A stretch of 64,000 nt of DNA from Pseudomonadota bacterium. GTDB lineage: Bacteria; Pseudomonadota; Gammaproteobacteria; Burkholderiales; Burkholderiaceae_F. This document shows, piece by piece, positions 57,682-64,000 of this stretch; the first letter of the stretch is position 1; every line of letters starts with the position of its first letter. The notes under the pieces are model-generated. The model ran no database searches. It saw only the letters and a program-made list of their open reading frames with translations, and was not told the DNA's origin. Location: positions 1-64,000 of the forward strand of contig JAKOQB010000041.1 in NCBI GenBank assembly GCA_029778535.1. The letters run 5' to 3'. A program made the position numbers and the translations under genes.

Positions 57682-57927
57682 ATGAAGATTCATGCTCTGT
57701 TTGCCGCCGGCGCGCTGATGGCTTCGGGCGCGGCTTTTGCGTTCCATTGCCCCGCCGACATGAAGAAGATCGACGCGGCGCTGGCCCAGAATCCGAAGCT
57801 GACCGCCGCGCAGATGTCCGAGGTCAAGGAGTACCGCGCCAAGGGCGAGGAACTGCACAAGGCCGGCAAGCACCAGGAGTCGGTCGACACGCTGGCCAAG
57901 GCGATGAAGATCCTGAACATCCACTAA
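57682..57927 (+). CDS. Small exported helical protein
   Basis: The 81-residue protein has a clear signal peptide ([20 protein letters not shown]) and a mature part of about 60 residues that is charged and helical ([20 protein letters not shown]), with one cysteine near its start ([11 protein letters not shown]). AGGAGA precedes ATG 57682 and an intrinsic terminator follows the stop, so it is a well-formed single gene. Similar short proteins occur in betaproteobacteria; the function is unknown. Confidence 0.82.
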   Translation: MKIHALFAAGALMASGAAFAFHCPADMKKIDAALAQNPKLTAAQMSEVKEYRAKGEELHKAGKHQESVDTLAKAMKILNIH

Positions 57928-57943
57928 CGGCTTGCGCGTCGCG

Positions 57944-57970
57944 AAAAACGCCGCCTTTGGCGGCGTTTTT
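57944..57970 (+). terminator. Intrinsic terminator
   Basis: AAAAACGCCGCC (57944-57955) and GGCGGCGTTTTT (57959-57970) form a 12-base stem with a 3-base TTT loop and a built-in T-tract. It ends the small exported-protein gene and can also work on the minus strand. Confidence 0.85.
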
Positions 57971-57992
57971 CTTGGGCGGGCATGATCCGTCC

Positions 57993-60584
57993 ATGCGACG
58001 TCTGCCACCCGGTCCCAACGTCGGTACGCAACTGCGCGCGATCCGCGCACGCCAGGCCCGCGCCGCGCGCGCGCTGGCCGAGCCGCCGCCGCCGGCCGAA
58101 CTGGCGCGCCGGCCGCCGCCGGTGCAACTGGCGCTGCCGAGCGCGGAAGCCTGGTTCGCAGCGCAGCGCTGGCGGCCGTTCGATTTCCAGCGCGAGGTGT
58201 GGGCGCAGGTCGCGGCCGGCCGCTCCGGCCTGTTGCACGCGACCACCGGCTCGGGCAAGACCTACGCGGTGTACTTCGCGTTGCTGAACCGCGCGCTGGC
58301 GGGCGAGATCGGCGGTGGCGGATTGCGGCTGCTTTGGGTGACGCCAATGCGCGCGCTGAGCGCCGACACCGCACGCGCGCTCGAAGCGCCGCTCGCTTCG
58401 CTCGGCCTGAACTGGCGCGTCGGTGTGCGCACCGGCGACACCGAAAGCGCCGAACGTGCGCGGCAGGACGAGCGCCTGACCGAGGTGCTGGTCACCACCC
58501 CCGAAAGCCTGTCGCTGCTGCTGACGCGCGCCGACTGTCGCGAGAGGTTCGGCGGCCTTGCGCTCGCCGTCGTCGACGAATGGCACGAGCTGATCGGCAA
58601 CAAGCGCGGAGTGCAGGTGCAACTGGCGCTGGCGCGGCTGCGCCGCTTCGCGCGCGAGCGCGGCGAGCGGCTGCCCGTGTGGGGCCTGTCGGCCACGCTC
58701 GGCAACCTCGGCGAGGCGATGCGGGCGCTGCTCGCGCACGACGACGGCGTGCTGGTGCGCGGCCGGATCGACAAGGAGATCGTGGTCGATACGCTGCTGC
58801 CCGACGATCCCGGCCGCTTTCCCTGGGGCGGCCACCTCGGCATCAAGATGCTCGACCCGGTGATCCGCGAAATCGCGGCCAGCGGCACCACGCTCGTGTT
58901 CACGAACACGCGCTCGCAGGCGGAGATCTGGTACCAGTCGATCCTGGCCGCGCGGCCGCAATGGGCGGGGCTGATCGCGCTTCACCATGGTTCGCTCGAC
59001 CGCGAGGTGCGCGACTGGGTCGAGCGCGGGCTCAAGGTTGGGCGGCTGAAGGCGGTGGTCGCGACCAGCAGCCTCGACCTCGGCGTCGATTTCCTGCCGG
59101 TCGAGCGCGTGCTGCAGGTGGGATCGCCGAAGGGCGTGGCGCGGCTGCTGCAGCGAGCCGGCCGCAGCGGGCACGCGCCGGGGCGCGTCTCGCGCGTGAC
59201 GCTGGTGCCGACCAACACGCTCGAGCTGATCGAGGCCGCCGCCGCGCAGAAGGCCGCCGTGGCCGCCGTGCGCGAAGGTCGCGTCGAGTCGCGCGTTGCA
59301 CCGGCCGGGCCGCTCGACGTGCTGGTCCAGCACCTGGTGACGATCGCGCTCGGCGGCGGGTTCCGCGAGGAGGAACTGCGGGCCGAGGTGCGCGACACCG
59401 CGAGCTACGCGGCGCTGACCGATGCCGAGTGGCACTGGGCGCTCGATTTCGCCGGCCGCGGCGGCGCAGCGCTGCGCGCGTATCCGCAGTACCGGCGCGT
59501 GGCCGTGGACGCGGACGGCGTGTTCGGCGTCCCCGATGCCCAGATCGCGCGCCGGCACCGGATGTCGGTCGGCACCATCGTCGCCGAGGCGTCAATGCTG
59601 GTCCGCTTTCAGAACGGCGCCAAGCTCGGGTTCATCGAGGAAAACTTCATCGCGCGGCTGAACGCGGGCGACACGTTCACCTTCGGCGGCAGGGTGCTCG
59701 AACTGGTACGCGTGCAGGACATGACGGCGTTCGTGACGCCGGCCAGGCGCAAGAGCGGCGCGGTGCCGCGCTGGGCGGGGACGAAGATGCCGCTGTCGTC
59801 CGAGATGGCCGACGCCGTGCTGCAGGAGCTGGAAGGCGCGCTGGCCGGCCGCTACGACACGGCGGAACTGCAGCGCGCGCGCCCGCTGATCGAGCTGCAG
59901 GCGCGCTGGTCCGCGGTGCCGACGCGCGACCACCTCGTGGTCGAATCTCTGCGCTCGCGCGAGGGGCGGCACCTGTTCGTCTATCCGTTTGCCGGCCGAC
60001 TCGCGCACCAGGGTCTGGCGGCGCTGCTGGCGGTGCGCGCCGCGCGCAGTGCGCCGTCGTCATTTTCGCTGGCGGTCAACGACTACGGGCTGGAGTTGCT
60101 GTCGACCGCCGATCTCGACTGGCGCGCGCTGTGGCGCGACGGCGGCCTGCTCGACGAGGCCAACCTGCTCGAGGACATCCTCGCCAGCCTGAACGCGGGC
60201 CAGCTCGCGCAGCGGCGCTTCCGCGAGATCGCGCGCGTGGCGGGGCTGATCTTCCCGGGCTATCCGGGCCAGCCGAAATCGACCCGCCAGCTACAGGCGT
60301 CGAGCAGCCTGATCTTCGAGGTGTTCCGCAAGTACGACGCCGGCAACCTGCTGCTGACGCAGGCCGAGCGCGAGGTGCTGGAACAGGAGCTGGATCTGGC
60401 GCGGCTGCGCGCGGCACTGGCCCGCATGCGCGCGCAGCGCCTCGTCTACCGGCACCTCGCGCAGCCGACGCCGTTCGCGTTTCCGCTGCTGGTCGAGCGT
60501 CTGCGCGAGGAGCTGACGACCGAGAAGCTGGCCGACCGGATCGCGCGCATGCTGGCCGATCTCGAGCGATCGGCGGGTCAGTGA
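57993..60584 (+). CDS. Lhr-like DEXH helicase (ligase-associated type)
   Basis: The 863-residue superfamily 2 helicase has Walker A TGSGKT at residues 85-90, a DEWH box ([15 protein letters not shown]), motif [11 protein letters not shown], and motifs V/VI ([22 protein letters not shown]), followed by the long Lhr-core C-terminal region. This length and the GPNVGTQL start fit the DEXH helicase that usually sits beside an ATP-dependent DNA ligase and a beta-CASP exonuclease in DNA-damage clusters. Those partners are not in this window. ATG 57993 gives the family start; the longer open frame begins in the previous gene. Confidence 0.87.
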   Translation: MRRLPPGPNVGTQLRAIRARQARAARALAEPPPPAELARRPPPVQLALPSAEAWFAAQRWRPFDFQREVWAQVAAGRSGLLHATTGSGKTYAVYFALLNRALAGEIGGGGLRLLWVTPMRALSADTARALEAPLASLGLNWRVGVRTGDTESAERARQDERLTEVLVTTPESLSLLLTRADCRERFGGLALAVVDEWHELIGNKRGVQVQLALARLRRFARERGERLPVWGLSATLGNLGEAMRALLAHDDGVLVRGRIDKEIVVDTLLPDDPGRFPWGGHLGIKMLDPVIREIAASGTTLVFTNTRSQAEIWYQSILAARPQWAGLIALHHGSLDREVRDWVERGLKVGRLKAVVATSSLDLGVDFLPVERVLQVGSPKGVARLLQRAGRSGHAPGRVSRVTLVPTNTLELIEAAAAQKAAVAAVREGRVESRVAPAGPLDVLVQHLVTIALGGGFREEELRAEVRDTASYAALTDAEWHWALDFAGRGGAALRAYPQYRRVAVDADGVFGVPDAQIARRHRMSVGTIVAEASMLVRFQNGAKLGFIEENFIARLNAGDTFTFGGRVLELVRVQDMTAFVTPARRKSGAVPRWAGTKMPLSSEMADAVLQELEGALAGRYDTAELQRARPLIELQARWSAVPTRDHLVVESLRSREGRHLFVYPFAGRLAHQGLAALLAVRAARSAPSSFSLAVNDYGLELLSTADLDWRALWRDGGLLDEANLLEDILASLNAGQLAQRRFREIARVAGLIFPGYPGQPKSTRQLQASSSLIFEVFRKYDAGNLLLTQAEREVLEQELDLARLRAALARMRAQRLVYRHLAQPTPFAFPLLVERLREELTTEKLADRIARMLADLERSAGQ

Positions 60585-60961
60585 GCGTCGCATTGCCGCG
60601 ACTGCACGGTCGCGGGTCATCCGCATGGCGGTGCCGTGCCGCTGCGGCGGCGCAGGGCGCGCTGCGCGCCTGGGCGGGTACCACAATGGGCCCAAGATAT
60701 CGAACGACGTGGCCGATGTTCATCAATATCTTGTGGGTGCGACGCGCACCGCTTGCGCCCGGTGCGTGCTGCGAAACCACGTTTCCCCTCTGAAAACGCG
60801 CCGCGCGCGAATGAACAAAACGCGGATTTCCCTCTGAAAACCCTTGCGCCGCGACTTTTTTCGCTTAGTATCCGCGTCACGCAACGAGAGCGCTCTCGAG
60901 GCAACATTGAATGAGAGCGCTGTCGCTGTGGTCCCATCGAAACCCGCACAGGAGATGTTCA
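60585..60961. other. Long leader/intergenic region before the SWIB gene
   Basis: No gene is seen in this 377-base stretch. The right half is AT-richer and carries near-identical direct copies of TTTCCC(C)TCTGAAAAC at 60782-60797 and 60827-60841, 45 bases apart, and the promoter and palindrome listed next. The left half holds nothing recognisable. Confidence 0.6.
60844..60898 (+). promoter_or_regulatory. Candidate promoter and palindrome upstream of the SWIB gene
   Basis: TTGCGC (60844-60849) and TAGTAT (60866-60871) are a reasonable -35/-10 pair with a 16-base spacer. CGAGAGCGCTCTCG at 60885-60898 is a perfect 14-base palindrome just after the expected transcription start, a good position for an operator. 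Confidence 0.45.
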
Positions 60962-61342
60962 ATGGCAACTGCAAAGAAGGCGAAGAAAGCTACTGCGAAG
61001 AAGGCCAAGAAAGCGGCGCCGAAGAAGGCCGCCGCGAAGAAGACCGTCAAGAAGGCCGCGCCGAAGAAGGCGCCGGCGAAGAAGAAGGCGGCGCGCAAGC
61101 CGAATCCGGCCTTCATGAAGCCGCTGATGCCGACCGGCCCGCTGGCGGCGATCATCGGCTCCACCCCGATGCCGCGCACCGAGGTGACGAGCAAGATCTG
61201 GGCTTACATCAAGAAGAACAAGCTGCAGGACGCGGTCAACAAGCGCATGATCAATGCCGACGAGAAGCTGCGCGCGCTGTTCGGCAAGGCGCAGGCGTCG
61301 ATGTTCGAGCTGACCAAGTTCGTCAGCAAGCATCTGAAATAA
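60962..61342 (+). CDS. SWIB/MDM2-domain protein with lysine/alanine-rich histone H1-like tail
   Basis: The 126-residue protein has an N-terminal ~45-residue Lys/Ala/Pro tail of KKAxKKAAPKKA-type repeats, like histone H1 and AlgP-type bacterial proteins. A SWIB domain follows (LAAIIGSTPMPRTEVTSKIW then AYIKKNKLQD and the final ELTKFVSKHLK). The tail should bind DNA non-specifically. Such SWIB proteins are known in Chlamydia and many betaproteobacteria, and the role is thought to be chromosome organisation. AGGAGA before ATG 60962 decides the start; the upstream in-frame ATG at 60911 is not used. Confidence 0.88.
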   Translation: MATAKKAKKATAKKAKKAAPKKAAAKKTVKKAAPKKAPAKKKAARKPNPAFMKPLMPTGPLAAIIGSTPMPRTEVTSKIWAYIKKNKLQDAVNKRMINADEKLRALFGKAQASMFELTKFVSKHLK

Positions 61343-61381
61343 GACTGCCCGGGTCGGTCCAAGGGTGGCCGACGGTCAGAC

Positions 61382-61413
61382 ACCCGCGCTGTGGCACCAC
61401 GCGCGGGTTTTTT
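61382..61413 (+). terminator. Intrinsic terminator after the SWIB gene
   Basis: CCCGCGC (61383-61389) pairs with GCGCGGG (61401-61407), followed by TTTTTT. It lies 40 bases after the SWIB stop. Confidence 0.8.
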
Positions 61414-61432
61414 CATTTGCGGGGTTTGCCGT

Positions 61433-61504
61433 GTCATGCCCGCGCACGCGGGCATCCAGACGCGCGACGCGTGGGTACTGGATTCCCGCTTGCGCGGCAA
61501 TGAC
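61433..61504. repeat. Family B (dRS3-like) palindromic repeat, copy 3
   Basis: GTCATGCCCGCGCACGCGGG with GCATCCAG on the left and CTGGATTCCCGCTTGCGCGG then CAATGAC on the right. It lies between the SWIB terminator and the convergent PRPP synthetase gene. Confidence 0.88.
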
Positions 61505-61529
61505 ACGCTGTAGGCGCGCAATGGACGCT

Positions 61530-62396
61530 CTACAGCCGGCGCAGGGCCTCCGCCAGCAGCGGCACCACCGAAATCGCATTGGTCGGATGCGGGACGGTGT
61601 CGCTGCTCCAGATGCTGCCCACGCCCGCCGCGCGCAGTTGATCGAGCGCGTCGCCGACGAACACCGGGTGGGTGACGAACACATCGATGTTCGCCACGCC
61701 GGCGTCCCACAGCCCGTGCACGGTCTGCACCAGCGTGCGGCCGGTGCTGGCGATATCGTCGATCAGCACCACGTCGCGGCCGCGCACGTCCATCTGCGGC
61801 AGCGCCACCTCGACGTCGCGGTCGCCGTTGCGCGTCTTGCGGCAGATGGTCCACGCATAGCGGCCGGCGGCGGCCGCGCGCACCCACTGCTCGGCTTCCT
61901 CGTCGGGCCCGATCAGCACCGGATCGTCCACGCGGCGCTCCAGGAACGGCGCCAGCAGCGGCGCGGTGGCCACCGCGAGCGCGCGCGCCGACGGCACGGC
62001 CGCGCCGAACTCGCCGGTGCGGTGCAGGTGCGGATCGACCGCGATCACCGCATCGAACAACGACGCGAGGAACCTGCCGACGATGCGCTGGCTGACCGCC
62101 TCGCCGGGATTGAACGCGATGTCCTGCCGCATGTAGCCGAGGTACGGCGCGACCAGCAGCAGCTCGCGCGCGCCCAGCTCGCGCGCGGTGTGCGCGGCAA
62201 GCATCAGTTCGACGAGCTTTTCGTTCGGCTGGTGCAGCGAGCGCAGCACCACGACCCGCGGCGGCAGCGCCGGCGGCAGCGTGAGCTTCAGTTCGCCGTC
62301 GGGAAAGCGGTGGCGCGCGATCCGCCGCGGCGCGAGGTTCGCGGCCGCTGCGAGTTGCTGCGCGAAGCGTTCCTCGTCATCGAAGTGCAGCAGCAT
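61530..62396 (-). CDS. Ribose-phosphate pyrophosphokinase (PRPP synthetase family)
   Basis: The 288-residue protein has the Prs layout: HRFPDGELKLTLP, VAPYLGYMRQDIAFNPGEAV, DPHLHRTGEF and the PRPP-binding loop VVLIDDIASTGRTL. It joins ribose-5-phosphate and ATP to PRPP. It is shorter and more divergent than housekeeping PrsA and is probably a second paralogue. It is co-transcribed with the upstream thymidine-phosphorylase-family gene (5-base gap), suggesting handling of ribose phosphates from nucleotide breakdown. ATG 62396 (MLLHFDDEE) was chosen. Confidence 0.87.
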   Translation of the reverse strand: MLLHFDDEERFAQQLAAAANLAPRRIARHRFPDGELKLTLPPALPPRVVVLRSLHQPNEKLVELMLAAHTARELGARELLLVAPYLGYMRQDIAFNPGEAVSQRIVGRFLASLFDAVIAVDPHLHRTGEFGAAVPSARALAVATAPLLAPFLERRVDDPVLIGPDEEAEQWVRAAAAGRYAWTICRKTRNGDRDVEVALPQMDVRGRDVVLIDDIASTGRTLVQTVHGLWDAGVANIDVFVTHPVFVGDALDQLRAAGVGSIWSSDTVPHPTNAISVVPLLAEALRRL

Positions 62397-62401
62397 CGAA
62401 C

Positions 62402-63991
62402 TCAGAACTCCACATAACCGTGCGCGATCGGCGCCGGTTCCCCGATCGTGAAGCCGCCGGCGCGGGCGGCCGCGTCGCACGCGAACGTGAGCTCAGCGGC
62501 CGTGTCGGCGTAGATCCGGTACAGCGGCTCGCCGCGTTGCACCCGATCGCCCAGCTTCTTCAGCAGATCCACTCCCGCTCCCTTGACCTTCGGCGCGCCG
62601 GCCAGCCGCGCGATGCGCGCCATTGTCTCGCAATCGATCGCGGTGACGTGACCTTCGGTCGGCGCTCGCACCGTGTGCGTCAGCCGCGCCAGCGGCGGCA
62701 GCTCGGCGGCGCGGCCCTGCGCATCGACGATCGCGTTCATCTTTGCCAGCGCGCGGCCGGAGTCGAGGATGTCGCGCGCGACCGCGAAGCCGTCGCCGCC
62801 GCGCACGTCGCGATCGAACTCGAGCACGCGGCCCGCCAGCCGCAGCGCTTTGTTGCGCAGGTCCATCGGCGCGTTCGGGTCGTTGTTGAGCACCTGCAGC
62901 ACGTCGCGCGCCTCCAGCGCCGGGCCGATGCCGCGGCCGACCGGCTGGCGGCCATCGGTGATCACCACGTCGAGCATCATGCCGACGTGCCGCGCCACGT
63001 ACTCGAACAGTTTCTTCAGCCGCTGCGCGTCGTCCATGTGCCGCACCTTGGCGGTCGGGCCGAGCGGAATGTCGAGCACGAGGTGCGTCGACCCGGCGGC
63101 GATCTTCTTGCTCAGGATCGACGCCACCATCTGGCCGGGCGAGTCGATCGACAGCGGCCGCTCGACCGAGATCAGCACGTCGTCGGCCGGCGACAGCGCG
63201 GCGCGCCCGCCCCACGCCAGGCAGCCGCGGTGCGCGCGCACGATCTCGCGCATTCGCTCGAACGGCAGGTCGACGCGCGCCAGACACTCCATCGTGTCGG
63301 CGGTGCCGGCGGGCGAGGTGATCGCGCGGCTGGAGGTCTTGGGGATCAGCATGCCGTGCGCAGCGACGATCGGCACCACCAGCATCGAGGTGCGGTTGCC
63401 GGGCAGCCCGCCGATGCAGTGCTTGTCGACCACGGGCTTTTCGTCCCAGTCGAGCTTGCGGCCGACCTCGACCATTGCTTCGGTCAGGTACAGCACCTCG
63501 TCACGGTCCAGCTCGAACTGGTTGGTCGCGACCACGAACGCCGCCAGCTCGATCTTCGAATAGCGGTGGCGCGCGATGTCGCGCACGATCGCGCCGAGCT
63601 CGTCGCGCGTCAGCCGCTCGCCGCCGATCTTGCGCTTCAGCGTCTGCATCGACGGCGGCACCTCGGCGTGCGCGATCGCCACCGGCGCGCCGTCCTCGAT
63701 GCCGAGGTCCGCGAACGCCTCCTCCGAGAGTCCCAGTTCACGTTCGCCAATCAGCCGCGCGTCGTCGACCACGTTGACAACCGCGAGGATCGAGCGGCCA
63801 TGGTCCGGCGTGGAGACTTCGACCTTCGACAGCGCCTGGAAGCCCTCGGCCCGATACACCGGGCAGTCGCGCCGCAGATACGCGACGTTCTCGCGGTAGG
63901 TGTCGATGCCCACGCGGCGCGCGATCAGCGTGGCGCGTTCGTTACCTTGCCGCGCGATGGGGGCGGAAGGTTCGAGGTACTCAGACGGCAT
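62402..63991 (-). CDS. Thymidine phosphorylase family protein (AMP phosphorylase-like)
   Basis: The 529-residue protein has an extra N-terminal domain (~90 residues) before the phosphorylase core, as in archaeal AMP phosphorylase. The core has [58 protein letters not shown] and a C-terminal domain ([20 protein letters not shown]). The signature [12 protein letters not shown] is close to the family's KHSTGGVGDxxS phosphate loop. It probably cleaves a nucleoside or nucleotide with phosphate; with the linked PRPP synthetase this suggests nucleotide salvage. ATG 63991 is 9 bases from the window edge, so the upstream signals are not visible. Confidence 0.87.
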   Translation of the reverse strand: MPSEYLEPSAPIARQGNERATLIARRVGIDTYRENVAYLRRDCPVYRAEGFQALSKVEVSTPDHGRSILAVVNVVDDARLIGERELGLSEEAFADLGIEDGAPVAIAHAEVPPSMQTLKRKIGGERLTRDELGAIVRDIARHRYSKIELAAFVVATNQFELDRDEVLYLTEAMVEVGRKLDWDEKPVVDKHCIGGLPGNRTSMLVVPIVAAHGMLIPKTSSRAITSPAGTADTMECLARVDLPFERMREIVRAHRGCLAWGGRAALSPADDVLISVERPLSIDSPGQMVASILSKKIAAGSTHLVLDIPLGPTAKVRHMDDAQRLKKLFEYVARHVGMMLDVVITDGRQPVGRGIGPALEARDVLQVLNNDPNAPMDLRNKALRLAGRVLEFDRDVRGGDGFAVARDILDSGRALAKMNAIVDAQGRAAELPPLARLTHTVRAPTEGHVTAIDCETMARIARLAGAPKVKGAGVDLLKKLGDRVQRGEPLYRIYADTAAELTFACDAAARAGGFTIGEPAPIAHGYVEF

Positions 63992-64000
63992 AGGTCTTTC

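Overview
The window looks like a chromosomal segment of a high-GC betaproteobacterium, most likely in or near the Burkholderiales. This rests on the codon bias (long shadow ORFs opposite almost every gene), on the fmdB – DUF502 – aspS – nudB order, and on protein families typical of that group. No rRNA, tRNA or CRISPR array was seen.

Layout. 1-2089: the 3' end of a group II intron (C-terminus of its reverse transcriptase plus domains V/VI), then a decayed methyl-accepting chemotaxis gene. 2179-13434: a two-armed phosphonate island. The minus arm carries a GntR regulator, phosphonoacetate hydrolase, phosphonoacetaldehyde dehydrogenase, a Na/Pi transporter and a HisN-like phosphatase. The plus arm carries a 2-aminoethylphosphonate (AEP) ABC importer and the AEP transaminase. 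Together they can take AEP to phosphonoacetaldehyde, phosphonoacetate, then acetate plus phosphate; the Na/Pi carrier may balance the released phosphate. 13462-20704: two alpha/beta hydrolases, a DMT permease, a class A penicillin-binding protein and an M48 peptidase cut by a stop codon. 21150-28556: a PEP-CTERM-like protein, alanine dehydrogenase, a large FAD/GcvT oxidoreductase and an EF-G-like GTPase. 28751-36885: two tandem TrxC-type thioredoxins, a four-gene catabolic operon (iron alcohol dehydrogenase, gamma-glutamyl-GABA hydrolase-like amidase, enoyl-CoA hydratase, aldehyde dehydrogenase), a toxin-antitoxin pair, a solute-binding protein and a rhodanese.

36924-49439: SEC-C/TPR protein, frameshifted DUF4139 gene, a second toxin-antitoxin pair with a clear palindromic operator, an ABC exporter, a multi-rhodanese protein, a LytS/LytTR two-component pair, a third toxin-antitoxin pair and a glutamine synthetase-like ligase. 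49617-53743: fmdB, DUF502, aspS, nudB and an SRPBCC protein. 53810-63991: PhoD phosphatase, the YbhP/ClsB-like pair, a small exported protein, an Lhr-like helicase, a lysine-rich SWIB protein, and a PRPP synthetase / thymidine-phosphorylase-family operon.

The most distinctive structural feature is the load of short dispersed repeats: five copies of a GC-rich palindrome (family A), three copies of a dRS3-like palindrome (family B), and three loci of heptamer tandem arrays (GGACAAC, GGATCAC, GGATTGC types). Several of these repeats have grown into gene ends, supplying stop codons, C-terminal tails, an N-terminus or the ribosome-binding region of neighbouring genes. Four genes show damage (MCP, M48 peptidase, DUF4139, possibly the SRPBCC start), which could be genuine decay or, for single-base cases, assembly error.
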